NCBI RefSeq assembly: GCF_001714725.1
Contig: NZ_CP016447.1
Coordinates: 4,211,501-4,275,500, forward strand
Length of the DNA: 64,000 nucleotides
Source: Acidovorax sp. RAC01
GTDB lineage: Bacteria; Pseudomonadota; Gammaproteobacteria; Burkholderiales; Burkholderiaceae_C
Direction: 5' to 3'
Shown here: piece by piece, positions 8,624 through 18,343 of the stretch
How positions within the stretch are numbered: position 1 is the stretch's first letter
How the letters are laid out: the number at the start of each line of letters is the position of its first letter
Translations under genes and position numbers: made by a program
The notes under the pieces: generated by a model
Told to the model about the DNA's origin: nothing
Seen by the model: only the letters and a program-made list of their open reading frames with translations
The model's database searches: none

Positions 8624-9182
8624 CATGCTGCACTCACTCGCCTGCGCCGCCATCGCCTACTGCCTGGCGCTCTACCTGAATGCCCGCTGGCCCAACATGA
8701 CCACCGCCATCTGGAGCGGTCCCGCGTCGGTCATTACTGGACTGCTGCTGGGATCTGCTCTTGTCATCGGCGGCCTAAGCCTCGCTGGCGTAGCCATGGA
8801 TGCAGGGCAGACCATCAACAGAACCTTTGGGCAAACACTCATCTGGACGGCGGCCGGGGCGGCGGCGGGCGTCTACCTTGGCAGGAAAAAAGGCCTGACC
8901 GGAGCCCATGAGGGCGTCGGCTCCATTCCTATGCGTGCCTGGCTCGGCTGGGGCGCACTGACGGTTGTTTCGTTCATCGTGGTTGCGGGCCTCATCGGGC
9001 AGGCGATTCCTCAAAAACAATCGGCAGTGGCGGCGCCTGCTGTTGTGCAGCCAGCTCCGCCAATTACGGCAAGCCAAGCAAGTGACGATGGCCCATGGAA
9101 AAAGTATCAAGGGACTGACAAAGACGGGAAACCATGCACCCAGATCACCGAGTTTCTGGGTGAATGCACCCGTCAGCCCTGA
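8624..9182 (+). CDS. Multi-pass membrane protein of unknown function
   Basis: The start at 8624 (MLHSLACAAIAYCLALYLNA) follows an AGGAG ribosome site and gives 185 residues. Hydrophobic segments lie at about 2-20, 25-55, 65-85 and 105-125, with a soluble C-terminus containing a DGKPCTQITEFLGEC stretch with two cysteines. No family is recognised. A frameshift in the upstream nuclease gene makes this region appear fused to the nuclease, but the good ribosome site argues for a separate protein. Its 3' end overlaps the convergent minus-strand gene at 9173. Confidence 0.6.
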
Positions 9183-11836
9183 TAACCCATTTTTCTCAAG
9201 GCTTCCACCTTCTGCTCGCGCGTTAAGGTTTTGTCGTCGCGGATCGAAATCGCTTGTGCGTTCTTGTCAAGTTGCGGCAATGCACCGCCCTCCATCCGCT
9301 TCATCTCCCCGGTGCGTTCGTTCACCGCACCCAGAAGGCTCTCGGTCTTGTTGCCCTGGGCATCCGTGCCTCCCTGCAGCGCCACAGCCTTCCAGCTGTC
9401 GCCCTTTCCGGTGAGAGCCTGCAGCGCCTGCTGAGCCTGCGCGCGTTGCTGCGGGGTTGTATTGGGGTCGGTCAACACACCGCGCAGCTGCTCCTGCTGA
9501 GCCTGGGCCCGGGTCTGGAACCCTTGCGCCTCGCGCTTCATGCCCAGTTCTTGCCCGGCCAGGTTCATGCGGGCGGCATCACGGGAATTGGCGCCCGCTT
9601 CCTGCATCCCGGCGCGCGTGTTGGCGCCGGTCTGCTGCACGCCTTCGCGCTGCAGGCCTGCGTTCTCGCGCATCGCTGTCACATCCGCCCCAGGCTGCGC
9701 CTGCTGCATAGTCTGGTCGGTGGCCAGTGCCGCCTTGTAGGCTGCCATGGCGGCGGAATCGCCGGGGCCACTGCGGTCAAAGCGCCCGCCGTTGTTGGTG
9801 ATGGAGCTTGCCGACACCTCCAGGTTGCGCAGGTTGTTGCGGGTGGCCCAGTCGTTGGTGCTGTTGCGCACGGTGGGCGCGGTCACGCCCGGGAACCCTG
9901 CGGCGACTGGCGCCGGTGCGGTGGCGCTCTGCCGTGCAAGGTTGTTGGCGGCGGCCATGTTCTGCGCGTTGGGGTTGCCCGCTCCGACAGCTGCCGCAGG
10001 GAATCCGGCCGCGTTGTCGCTGTACTGGCCTGGGGCATTCTTGTAGGCGCCCGGGGCGATCTCTGTACCGCCAGACGGTGCAGCGGTCGCCGTGCCGGTC
10101 GGGGCTTGCGGCTGCGCAGTGGGTGCAACCGGGGGTGCGACTGCAGCGGCTGACGTCATGGGCGCCGGTGCTGCACTGGGAGTTGGCACAGCTGCCGCAG
10201 GCTGTTGCGCGGTGGCCGTCGTGGTCGGCGTTGTCGCATCGCCCTTGTTGAAGCCATAGCCCGGGGCGCTAACCACGGTTTTACCCAGCCACGCGGCGCC
10301 ATCGGCAAACGCACTGCCCATTGCACTCATCTGGCGGGCGTAATCGGATTGGGGCGCCGGTGCTGCCGGGGCTGGCGCAGCTGCTGGCGCATCGGGCGGC
10401 CGGTCGGCTGCAGCGGCTTGCGCGCCCTGCACGTACATGGCGGTCTGGTTCTGCAGCCGGACCAGTTCCTCGGGCGACTTCACCTCCCCGCCTTTGGAAA
10501 ACCGTTGTGCTGGCTGGAAGCCATAACCCGGCTGTGGAATCAATGGCTTAGACGCGCCGGCAAGGGCTGGCGTGGAGCCCAATGCGGGCTGTGCCGTCGT
10601 AGTAGCGGGGCTCATGCCGGTGGCCGGCTGCATTGCCGGGGGGCGCACGGGATTCAGGGCTGCTTGTGCTGCTCGCCTTTCAGGGCTATCCACCATCGAG
10701 CTGGCAGTTACCTCCGTGCTGCGCTTTGCGTTGCGCTCGGCCCAGCCCATGGAGGCATCGGAAGGTGCCAATGGAGCAGGCGCGGTAGATCCGCCCAAAG
10801 CGGCTCCAATGGGCGCCTCGGGAGTTTTCAGGGCGGCCTCAGCAGCTCGGCGCTCAGGGCTATCCACAATGGAACTTGCCGTGACTTGGTTGTTGCGTTG
10901 CTCGTTCCTCTCTGCCCACCCCATCGGGGCCGCAGGAGCAGCCGCTGCGGCGGGAGCTGCTGGTGATGCCGTGGCGCCGGTGGCCGCGCCAGCAACTGCT
11001 GGATTCTCAACCATTCCGCCTTCGGCAAAGAACTGCTGCGGCTTCTCGCCCTTGGGCTTGAACCCTTGGGCCATGGGCTCGCCTTCGCCCGCCTGGCCGG
11101 TTGGGGTGTGGGTCATGCCCTTGATGGCCTGCAGCACGGCGGCGCCCACGGCCTGCACGCGCTCGGGTGGCAGCTGGTACTCGCCGTTGCTCACTCGCAC
11201 GGGCACTTTCTCGCCCTCGGCCGCCTCATCGTCCAGGCCCAGCGCCTGGGTGGAGTCGGCCGGCATGATGAACGTGCCGGGCTCCATTTCGTCGGGAATG
11301 GAATCGCTGGTGCCGTCGCCAGGGCCGCGGATCATGCCGCCATCGGCTGCGGCCTGGGCCTGCTTGAAGCCCATGGCCTCGATCTGGGGAATCATGGCCT
11401 GCAGCTTGGCGGCGCGCGGGTCGGTCACTGGCGCAGGTGCGGGCGCCTCGGCCTTGGCGGGGCCAAAGCCCATGGCCTGCATCTTGGCGGGCATGTCGCG
11501 CATCTGGTTCAGCCCGCGGGAGCCAAACGGGGCGGCGCCTGCGTCGGCGCTTTTCATCTTGGCCACCAGGCCGCCATCGGCCAGGCCCTGCTCCTTCTCG
11601 CGGCGCTGCATTGCGCTCATGCCGGTGTACTGCGTGACAGCAGCGGGTGGGGCGGGCGCGGGCGCCGCGGCGGCAGCTTTTTCGCGCGCGGCATTGGCTT
11701 TGTACTCGGCCAAGCGCGCAGCCTGCGCTGGGTCATCCGGCTTGAAGCCCATCATTCGTTTGGCCGTGGCCACAAACCCGCCATCGGCAAGGTGTTGGGC
11801 AGCCTGGCGCTGTCCTTTTGGTTTGAAGCCGTACAT
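9173..11836 (-). CDS. Low-complexity repeat-rich phage virion-associated protein
   Basis: This is an 887-residue protein from MYGFKPKGQRQAAQHLADGG; the frame is open to 11884 but this ATG has a GGGGCAG ribosome site. It contains several GFKPK/GFQP and (A)DGG(F/L/M)V or EGGMV modules, two ~38-residue repeats starting MGWAERN and including VTASS and DSPERRAA, and a diverged third copy (WATRNNLRNLEVSASS). Long Ala/Pro tracts join them, and a helical Gln-rich C-terminus follows. Repeated xGG-V modules recur in phage internal and tail-associated proteins, so a virion role is likely; no enzyme motif is seen. C-rich element copy B lies ~55 bases upstream. Confidence 0.65.
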   Translation of the reverse strand: MYGFKPKGQRQAAQHLADGGFVATAKRMMGFKPDDPAQAARLAEYKANAAREKAAAAAPAPAPPAAVTQYTGMSAMQRREKEQGLADGGLVAKMKSADAGAAPFGSRGLNQMRDMPAKMQAMGFGPAKAEAPAPAPVTDPRAAKLQAMIPQIEAMGFKQAQAAADGGMIRGPGDGTSDSIPDEMEPGTFIMPADSTQALGLDDEAAEGEKVPVRVSNGEYQLPPERVQAVGAAVLQAIKGMTHTPTGQAGEGEPMAQGFKPKGEKPQQFFAEGGMVENPAVAGAATGATASPAAPAAAAAPAAPMGWAERNEQRNNQVTASSIVDSPERRAAEAALKTPEAPIGAALGGSTAPAPLAPSDASMGWAERNAKRSTEVTASSMVDSPERRAAQAALNPVRPPAMQPATGMSPATTTAQPALGSTPALAGASKPLIPQPGYGFQPAQRFSKGGEVKSPEELVRLQNQTAMYVQGAQAAAADRPPDAPAAAPAPAAPAPQSDYARQMSAMGSAFADGAAWLGKTVVSAPGYGFNKGDATTPTTTATAQQPAAAVPTPSAAPAPMTSAAAVAPPVAPTAQPQAPTGTATAAPSGGTEIAPGAYKNAPGQYSDNAAGFPAAAVGAGNPNAQNMAAANNLARQSATAPAPVAAGFPGVTAPTVRNSTNDWATRNNLRNLEVSASSITNNGGRFDRSGPGDSAAMAAYKAALATDQTMQQAQPGADVTAMRENAGLQREGVQQTGANTRAGMQEAGANSRDAARMNLAGQELGMKREAQGFQTRAQAQQEQLRGVLTDPNTTPQQRAQAQQALQALTGKGDSWKAVALQGGTDAQGNKTESLLGAVNERTGEMKRMEGGALPQLDKNAQAISIRDDKTLTREQKVEALRKMGYQG

Positions 11837-11890
11837 GGCTGCCCCTGTTGAGTCGTTGCGGTGATTTTTCCGGGGATTCACCACACCCCA

Positions 11891-11906
11891 TAACCAGATA
11901 GGGGGG
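11891..11906 (-). promoter_or_regulatory. C-rich late element, copy B
   Basis: The minus-strand sequence is CCCCCCTATCTGGTTA. It begins two bases after the stop codon of the upstream 350-residue gene and about 55 bases before the next start. It matches copies A, C, D and E in the C-run, the TC and the GGTT core. Confidence 0.5.
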
Positions 11907-11907
11907 A

Positions 11908-12960
11908 TCAGGCCAATATGCTGTCCCAGTCGGTACGGTCGGTTTCCGTTCCGTTGTATCCGCCTTTGGTGCTGACCTGATTCATGAGGGTCGTCACCAT
12001 ATTCCCAAAAAGGTCCACCACCTCATTGGCGTTGGCCATCTTGATCTTGCCTAGAAAGTCGTCTCGGTCGGCGGCTGCGGCGGCGTCAAAATCCAGTCCG
12101 AAACGCCGTGAGGCTGCCTTGCGGATCAAGCCGGTGACGTTGGCATCGAACTTCTCGTTGAGCGCGATCACCCCATTGACAGAATCAACCACCTGATTCT
12201 GGTCATTGATCCACATGCCCCTTGCGCGCAGCTTGAGCTTGAAGGATTCGGCTACCTGCTCATGGATTTTCTTGAGGCGATTCATGCCAGTGTCAAGCGC
12301 GGTGCGAGCCAGCCTGATTTTTTCGCTGCGCTCCTGCTCCAGTCGCTTGGCGTGAGATTGCACCAAGGCGTCAGTGGCCGCAGAAATACTGCTCCCGTGC
12401 ATCCGCGCCAGCGCGTCCATGACCTGGCCGTGCGCGAAGCGATGCCCGGCAGCCGCCGCAGTGTCCAATGCCTCACGCTCTTGGGCAAAGGCCTGTCGCC
12501 GCGCCATCAGAAAGGCGGTTTCAGCAGGGGTGCCGTCCACCAGCTCGCTGTAAGACATCCCCGTGGCAGATGCCAGAGCCGTCCGCACGAACGTCTCTGC
12601 GCTTTGCCCTGCCGCACTCATCCCCGGGAAAAGCAAGTCCATCTTCGCCATGTAGTCGTCAAAAAACGACCCCATCACGTTCTCAAGGAACATGGGCAAT
12701 TCGTCTATTTCCGGGTTTTCCCCATCGAGATTGGCCCCGCTCACAGCTCCGCGCGCTGATTCGTACTTTTCCCGGTATCCGACCAAGGCCGCATCGGGGC
12801 GTGACTTGGTGCTGTTGAGCGCCGCATTGATCTCCCGGTCGATATTCGAGCGCATCGCATTGTCGGCCGTGACAATCATGTCCGAGATCTTGTCGATGGC
12901 CGTGTAAACAATGGCTGCAGAAATACCCTGCGCAGCAATTCCAGCAGTTGCCATGTTCAA
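11908..12960 (-). CDS. Phage structural/internal protein, unrecognised
   Basis: This 350-residue, largely helical protein begins MNMATAGIAAQGISAAIVY and has a small hydrophobic N-terminus followed by long charged helices (~60-250). It lies between other tail-end genes and C-rich element B, and its start overlaps the previous gene's stop by four bases. Its placement near the end of the tail cluster, ahead of a repeat protein and the polyvalent protein, fits an internal or ejection protein of a podovirus. No motif proves this. Confidence 0.6.
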   Translation of the reverse strand: MNMATAGIAAQGISAAIVYTAIDKISDMIVTADNAMRSNIDREINAALNSTKSRPDAALVGYREKYESARGAVSGANLDGENPEIDELPMFLENVMGSFFDDYMAKMDLLFPGMSAAGQSAETFVRTALASATGMSYSELVDGTPAETAFLMARRQAFAQEREALDTAAAAGHRFAHGQVMDALARMHGSSISAATDALVQSHAKRLEQERSEKIRLARTALDTGMNRLKKIHEQVAESFKLKLRARGMWINDQNQVVDSVNGVIALNEKFDANVTGLIRKAASRRFGLDFDAAAAADRDDFLGKIKMANANEVVDLFGNMVTTLMNQVSTKGGYNGTETDRTDWDSILA

Positions 12961-13955
12961 CCCCCTGCGTTGATGTTGTTGGATTCGGATGCCGTCGAAT
13001 TCACGCTTACCCCGGCGCTATTCAAGGCGGCGGCGGCGCGTGACGAATATCGGCGCAACAGTTTGATGTGCGCCTCTGCCGACATGCTGGCTTTGGTGTT
13101 TGCGCGCTCTACCAGCGCCTTGAGCTGCTGCGTCGATGCCTGCTGGGAATCGTCCCTCGTTGCAACACGCTCATCCCAGGTGGAAAGCTCTGCGCTGCGC
13201 ACGTCCATGCGGGCACGCACCGCCTGCTCATGGCGCTGCAGCCTCGTGAGGTAGTCGTTGTTGCGCCCAAAGACATCGAACATCAGGTGCATCTGCGTGA
13301 AGGTGTGCTCCATGGCCGCGTCCAGGGCTGCGTTGTAGGCCCGTAGCAATGTCTCCACGGCGTCAACCTGCAGCTTGTGCCGCTCGGCCTCACGGTCGGC
13401 CGTCATCTGCACACCGGCACGGGAAACGTGCAGGCCGGCCATCTGCGCTGCCACCTGGCGCTGGGCCTGTGACGCGCCGGGCGGGGTGGCCAGGCCTCGT
13501 GGATTTGCCCACTGCGTCACCATTTCGGCGTAATTTGACGCCTGTGCCATGCGCCGGTCATAGCCGACATACCCCAGGCCATCGCGCCCACCGACCACTG
13601 TGCGCAGCCACTCCAGCGCGGTCCGATAGCCGGGCCCCACCGGGGCCGCGCTCTGAATCACCCCCTGAAACTCAACCGCCCACCGTTCGGCCACCTCCTG
13701 CAGCTGCCCGCGCACCGATAGATCGTGCGCCGCCACCATGGCCGCGGCCTCATCCCCCGCATACCGGCTCAGGAAGGTTTCAATGCCAGGAGCACCGCCG
13801 CCAACACCAACACCAGACTCCGGCCCGGCCTGGCCCGCGAGCCCTCGGGAGGTAAACCGTTCCGCATTGGCATAACTGACCATCGCCATGTTCCAGGCGC
13901 GACCAAGCAGCGAATCAAAAAGTAGCGCCGTGGGTAGCGCACGTCCATTGGGCAT
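12957..13955 (-). CDS. Phage structural/internal protein, unrecognised
   Basis: The 332-residue protein begins MPNGRALPTALLFDSLLGRA. An upstream in-frame ATG exists at 14015, but the ATG at 13955 lies one base after the stop of the preceding gene and has GGAGG about 10 bases upstream. The sequence is helical, with many Gln/Arg/Ala residues and an Asn/Ser-rich tail. It is coupled by overlap to the 350-residue gene downstream. A virion-internal or tail role is inferred from position. Confidence 0.65.
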   Translation of the reverse strand: MPNGRALPTALLFDSLLGRAWNMAMVSYANAERFTSRGLAGQAGPESGVGVGGGAPGIETFLSRYAGDEAAAMVAAHDLSVRGQLQEVAERWAVEFQGVIQSAAPVGPGYRTALEWLRTVVGGRDGLGYVGYDRRMAQASNYAEMVTQWANPRGLATPPGASQAQRQVAAQMAGLHVSRAGVQMTADREAERHKLQVDAVETLLRAYNAALDAAMEHTFTQMHLMFDVFGRNNDYLTRLQRHEQAVRARMDVRSAELSTWDERVATRDDSQQASTQQLKALVERANTKASMSAEAHIKLLRRYSSRAAAALNSAGVSVNSTASESNNINAGG

Positions 13956-13956
13956 G

Positions 13957-15900
13957 TCAAATCCTCCGCTGCGAAGAGAGCACCGTGAACTGCACCGAAT
14001 CCAGCTCGAAGGCATCAGACTCGCTCGTCAGTTCAAAGGTGAAGTAGCTGGAGCGCAGGCCGCGCCCCGGGTCAAAGCGCTGGGTGCGCATCCGGTCGTC
14101 ATTGCGGCGTGCGCGGTAGGTGTGTTCATTGATGCCGTCGCCCACCTTGAGGAACAGCGCGCCCGTGGACGAGACGCCGGCGTGGACGGCAGGGAGATTC
14201 TTGAGCGCCTGGGTGCCAAAGTCGTGCTTGCCCAGCGACACCCCGGATGTGATCGGCGCACCAGCATCGCTCGTGCCTTGCAGCAGGTAGACGCCATCGG
14301 TCCGGGCGCCAAACTGACGGCCGCCCACCACCGCGAAGCTGTTGAAACCGTACTGCCCGTAGCGCGTCGTCGCGTTGCTGCGCGTGTTCACCACCCAAGC
14401 CTCGCCCTCGTCCACCAGCCCGCCACCCGTAACGCGGCGTGCCATCACGATCAGCCGCTCACCGGCGCCGATGAGTTCGGCGGCGGAATCCAGCAGCGTC
14501 GCTGTGTAGCTGGTGGCGTCGGCGGCGGTGATCTGGCTCATGGCCTCGGCGGTGACAGTGGCTGATGCCACGGCGGAGGTCGTCCCGTCCACCCGCTCGA
14601 TGAACATGAGCGCGATGTACGTGGACTGGAACACGGGCATCCGCGCGCCCACGCCTTCCAGGATCTGCACCAGCGGCGTCATTTCCCCGCCGTACGCAGC
14701 CAGACGGAAGCCGCGCATTGGCGCGCGCAGCTCGGCGTAAGTCGCCTGGGAGGACGCACGCATCTCGAACGCGCTCATCACCCCTTCCACCCGGGCAGTG
14801 GGCGGGAACGTCATGGACATGCCGAAGCGGGACGCCGATGCGAGCAGCACCGAGTAGCGCACGCCCTCCCCGGCGGGGCCCATCCCGGCCGCCATGCCAA
14901 AGGGCTTCATGGCACCCACCAGCGGGGTGTAGTTCTCGATGTCAGCAGCGACCATGCTGAACGGGCCCAAGACACCCGCGATGCCCTCGCCCTCCCCGCT
15001 CTCGAAGCTGAAGCCGCGCATCCCGCCAAACAGGTTCCACACCACATCGTCCGAGAACTGCGCAGCAAACGCCTGCATGGGGATCTGCAGGCTGGTCGGG
15101 GGCGATGCGTCGGCCGTCATGCCGAACGCTGACGTGACGCCGTTCAGGGAGCCGTCCTCGACAGCGCCCCACTCGCCCGCTTCAAACTTCGGGTTGTCCA
15201 CCGAATCGAAGGCCAGGAACAGCGTCGCGTCCAGCGCGTATTCACCGGGCATGGAGAACGAGCCGGCAAACAGCGTGATGCCGTTCACGATCCACTTCAC
15301 AAAGTCGCCGTACATGAGGGCGCTCACAAGGTCCGTGCTCACACCGGCCTCGCGCGCCGCGCGCACCGTGGCGTATGCCACTTCGATCACGACCACGCCG
15401 CCGTGAATGACCTGCACATCGTCGGCTGTGACCACCAGGCCGTAGCGCAGATGGGCGTACCCGCTCCGCCCCACGGTTGGGAGGTCGGTCACGGGAGCCA
15501 GGCCCACAGCAACACCGCCCTGGCGAGCGCCCTGCACGTCCGGCAGATCGAACGAGATCATGCCGCCCCAGTCCGCGGGCAGGGACGTGAGGCTGTGCGC
15601 GCCGCTGTTCCAGCCGGGGTTTGCCGTGATCCCTGCGCTGGGCGCAATGTCGGTGTCGGTGCCAGCTACCACCACCGTGCCGTCGCCGCTCCCGGGGTCA
15701 AACAGCGGTCCGGGGATCTGGGTTCCGGTGGGCACCGACGAGCTGCCGCCGACGCTGCCGCCGCCACCACTACCGCCGCCACCTCCGGTGTCAGGCGGCA
15801 CGTTCTCGCCGCCCTGAGCCCCATCCGGCCAGCACATGTATTGGTATCCCGAAGGCACGCGCACGTCAAAGCTCGTGACCCAAACATTTCCGCAGGGCAT
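13957..15900 (-). CDS. Tail-associated protein with Gly/Ser linker
   Basis: This 647-residue protein begins MPCGNVWVTSFDVRVPSGYQ. After a Gly/Ser-rich linker (~35-60) the body is beta-rich with recurring ~30-40-residue stretches ending in phrases such as SAFGMTADAS, MQAFAAQF, MRGFSFESGEG, MKPFGMAAGMG and SRFGMSMTF, suggesting tandem beta repeats. The C-terminal part (QYGFNSFAVVGGRQFGART) is the most hydrophilic. It lies in the tail cluster between a poly-glycine protein and internal proteins and is probably part of a fibre or tail tube. No enzyme motif is visible. Confidence 0.65.
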   Translation of the reverse strand: MPCGNVWVTSFDVRVPSGYQYMCWPDGAQGGENVPPDTGGGGGSGGGGSVGGSSSVPTGTQIPGPLFDPGSGDGTVVVAGTDTDIAPSAGITANPGWNSGAHSLTSLPADWGGMISFDLPDVQGARQGGVAVGLAPVTDLPTVGRSGYAHLRYGLVVTADDVQVIHGGVVVIEVAYATVRAAREAGVSTDLVSALMYGDFVKWIVNGITLFAGSFSMPGEYALDATLFLAFDSVDNPKFEAGEWGAVEDGSLNGVTSAFGMTADASPPTSLQIPMQAFAAQFSDDVVWNLFGGMRGFSFESGEGEGIAGVLGPFSMVAADIENYTPLVGAMKPFGMAAGMGPAGEGVRYSVLLASASRFGMSMTFPPTARVEGVMSAFEMRASSQATYAELRAPMRGFRLAAYGGEMTPLVQILEGVGARMPVFQSTYIALMFIERVDGTTSAVASATVTAEAMSQITAADATSYTATLLDSAAELIGAGERLIVMARRVTGGGLVDEGEAWVVNTRSNATTRYGQYGFNSFAVVGGRQFGARTDGVYLLQGTSDAGAPITSGVSLGKHDFGTQALKNLPAVHAGVSSTGALFLKVGDGINEHTYRARRNDDRMRTQRFDPGRGLRSSYFTFELTSESDAFELDSVQFTVLSSQRRI

Positions 15901-15912
15901 GTGTGCTCTCCT

Positions 15913-16248
15913 TCAATTAACCGAACCTACGCCCGGGATCTGCAGCTGCGAGTACCGCACCTCGATGTAGCCGTTCTGGCAGGTTCCCGTGACCTTCCAG
16001 ACGTAGCCCCCGTTGAAGTCCGCGACCCGGAAATACTCGGCGCCGGAATCGGTCTTGACGTAGGTGATGGTGTGGTACGGCCACAGCTGCGCGACTTTGG
16101 CGTACAGATCTCCATAGCACTGCGATTCCTTGGGTGGCAACCCACCTCCTCCACCGCCGCCACCGCCAGTGCCCCCACCACCACCGCCGCCTCCCCCACC
16201 TCCGCCGCCCTCGGGCGTGACCGTCAGTTTGATGAGTGTGTTAGGCAT
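15913..16248 (-). CDS. Small tail-cluster protein with a poly-glycine tract
   Basis: The ATG at 16248 (MPNTLIKLTVTPEG) overlaps the stop of the upstream 700-residue gene and gives 111 residues. Residues 14-36 are almost pure glycine, broken by one threonine. After this comes LPPKESQCYGDLYAKVAQ and an aromatic-rich C-terminal domain (YEVRYSQLQIPGVG-like end). The Gly tract is encoded mostly by GGC/GGT/GGA codons. I do not recognise the family. It may be a small tail decoration with a flexible linker. Confidence 0.65.
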   Translation of the reverse strand: MPNTLIKLTVTPEGGGGGGGGGGGGGTGGGGGGGGGLPPKESQCYGDLYAKVAQLWPYHTITYVKTDSGAEYFRVADFNGGYVWKVTGTCQNGYIEVRYSQLQIPGVGSVN

Positions 16249-18343
16249 CGTTCGGCTCCTTGCGCTTGTGGTCAGCCACCCAGGGCCGCGCGGGGTTGAT
16301 GGGCGACAGGCGCCCCTGGGCGTCGCGCAGCGCCACCAGTGGGAACAGCTCGCCGCGGTTGTAGTCCTCGATGGCTTCGTCAATGTCGTATTCATCCGCC
16401 CCCGGCTGCTGTGACGGACTGCCGTCTTGCGGCCCAGGCAGAAACTGCCCATCCGCCCAGGCGTGGCGCGGTAGCGTGAACGACCATGGCGTTGCCCGCC
16501 ACTTGTCGCCGCCATCGGTCGATTTGTAGATGCGCGCGCGCAGGGGGTTGAAAACCCCATCGGCGTCCACCGTCCGCGGGGCGAACACGGGCACCATGAG
16601 CGTGCGGTCATCCACAGCCACCACAAAGCCGGTCTGGTGCTGCCAGCGGGAGGGCAGCAGCTTCCGGGTCCAGGTCGAACCCCCATCGTCGGACACCATC
16701 AGCATGGGTCGTGAGGATGGGGATTCCAGCATCCGCGTGCGGTTGTACGTGGTCCAGCGCGGGTCGAACTGCATCCACAGCCTCTGCCGCGGCTTCCCGC
16801 GCACCGACACGGCGCCTCCGTACCCAAGCCCGATGTATGGGAGGTCGTACTCCATCTTGCCGCCGGAGATTCGGGGCAGCGCCAGCCCCTGGCTGAAAGT
16901 CGTCCCTGTGATCGTGGTCACATAGCTCGTTCCCGCGGGCGTCACGGCATGAACCTGCACACCCGCGGTATCGCTACCCGCTGTGCTGTAGGACTGGTAT
17001 GTGGTGAACACCAGCAGGGTCTGGGCGTTCTTCACCAGCAGCGATGAATAGGGGAAGGTCGTGAATGCCGGGGGCGTCGTTGACACCTGGGCATAGGTCC
17101 AGGACGCTCCGTTGTCCTGCGACCAGAAGAACAGCCGGGAGCGCGCAGACGGCGGGATGCTCCCCGGGCTTCCCGACTGCATCGCATGGACATGCGCCAC
17201 CAGCACCACCGTGGTCGGGCTGGTGCGCAGAAGCTCCATTCCGGTCACGCCGTAGTAGTGATTCGGCGCCCCAGCGATGGCCGGGAAGTTGATCTTGGTC
17301 TGGGCGATACCGCCCTCGGGCAGCGTGCGCGTGCACGTCAGCCGGTACGGCCCTGCCGACAGCGGGTTGTAGGTGTCGCCGGGCGCAGGATGCACGGCCA
17401 CCAGGGCAAGGTAGGAGCCCGTGCCCTTGGGCGCGTAGGCGGGCTCTGCCACCGCGTAGGTGTCGCTGGCATCGCCCTGGATGCCTGCGTCGCCCGCGGC
17501 GCCATCAATGGCGATACGGCCCCACATGGACCCGGCCGTGGCCATGAAGATGTTGTCGTCTGCATACAAGGGCAGCCCAGAAGGCGCCGTTGTCGATGTG
17601 ATGTAGGAGCGCCACGGCCGCCCCTCGTTCAGCACACTGGGCGTTGCGCCCTCGTAGGGATCGAAGCCAAGCCCGCTGTGAATGTCGAAGCCCATGAGGG
17701 CGGCCCCGGCCACGCCTGTCTCGGGGTTGATGGGGATCAGCTCGACACGGGCGGTGCGCTTGCGGCGGCGGGAATACGTCGGCAACCCGCGCGCCAAGCC
17801 CATGTACCAGCGGTCGTCGTTCTGCTTGGTCAGCTCGCGCACCAGCAGCGCGCGGCCATCGCCAAGCGCAAACAGGCGCCGCTTGCCAGCCTGCGTTGCA
17901 TAGTCGGCGTCTTGAACGCGCGGGCGCTGGTGGGCTTCAGAGCCGGACAGCACGCTCGTAAACCGGGGCGCACGCGATTCGAGCTTGAACCCCGGCACGC
18001 CACTGAAGCTCAGTTCTTCGCCGGACTCATCTGCCGTGGCAAGAAAAAGCGCGGAGCGTTTTGCCAGCTTCTCCCCTGCAGGCAGGGCGGCGTACTCCTG
18101 GTCATCAAGCGAGCGGATGGCGCCGTCCACGACCTGGAATGCGTCGGGCGGCTCGTGCATGGTGCACAGGCGCGGCACCTCGCCCTCACGGACTTTCTCG
18201 ATGCGGACAAACTCGCCGGAGCGCTGCACCGTGCTCTCGCTGTCGCGGTAGGTCATGTACTCCGAGCCGACAGCGATCATGGCCTGGAGCTGGTCACGCT
18301 CCTTGCCGTCAGATGTGCCTTTGGAGTCATCGAAGATCAGCAT
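16241..18343 (-). CDS. Tail protein with sialidase-type BNR/Asp-box repeats
   Basis: This is a 700-residue protein. At least three Asp-box/BNR motifs (S-x-D-x-G-x-x-W) are visible: SQDNGASWTY, SDDGGSTWTR and STDGGDKWRA, spaced along the C-terminal half, as in beta-propeller sialidases and phage tail spikes. By family knowledge such proteins bind or cleave host glycans. I see no complete sialidase catalytic set and cannot say whether it is active. Its start overlaps the stop of the preceding 205-residue gene (TGATG) and its stop overlaps the poly-glycine gene start. Confidence 0.75.
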   Translation of the reverse strand: MLIFDDSKGTSDGKERDQLQAMIAVGSEYMTYRDSESTVQRSGEFVRIEKVREGEVPRLCTMHEPPDAFQVVDGAIRSLDDQEYAALPAGEKLAKRSALFLATADESGEELSFSGVPGFKLESRAPRFTSVLSGSEAHQRPRVQDADYATQAGKRRLFALGDGRALLVRELTKQNDDRWYMGLARGLPTYSRRRKRTARVELIPINPETGVAGAALMGFDIHSGLGFDPYEGATPSVLNEGRPWRSYITSTTAPSGLPLYADDNIFMATAGSMWGRIAIDGAAGDAGIQGDASDTYAVAEPAYAPKGTGSYLALVAVHPAPGDTYNPLSAGPYRLTCTRTLPEGGIAQTKINFPAIAGAPNHYYGVTGMELLRTSPTTVVLVAHVHAMQSGSPGSIPPSARSRLFFWSQDNGASWTYAQVSTTPPAFTTFPYSSLLVKNAQTLLVFTTYQSYSTAGSDTAGVQVHAVTPAGTSYVTTITGTTFSQGLALPRISGGKMEYDLPYIGLGYGGAVSVRGKPRQRLWMQFDPRWTTYNRTRMLESPSSRPMLMVSDDGGSTWTRKLLPSRWQHQTGFVVAVDDRTLMVPVFAPRTVDADGVFNPLRARIYKSTDGGDKWRATPWSFTLPRHAWADGQFLPGPQDGSPSQQPGADEYDIDEAIEDYNRGELFPLVALRDAQGRLSPINPARPWVADHKRKEPNDA

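Noticed and set aside
8133..9182. Natural nuclease-membrane fusion protein
   Set aside because: The canonical nuclease ending appears after a one-base change, and the second gene has its own ribosome site.
13957..18343. Diversity-generating retroelement near the tail genes, as in BPP-1
   Set aside because: No reverse transcriptase, template repeat or accessory gene is visible in the window.
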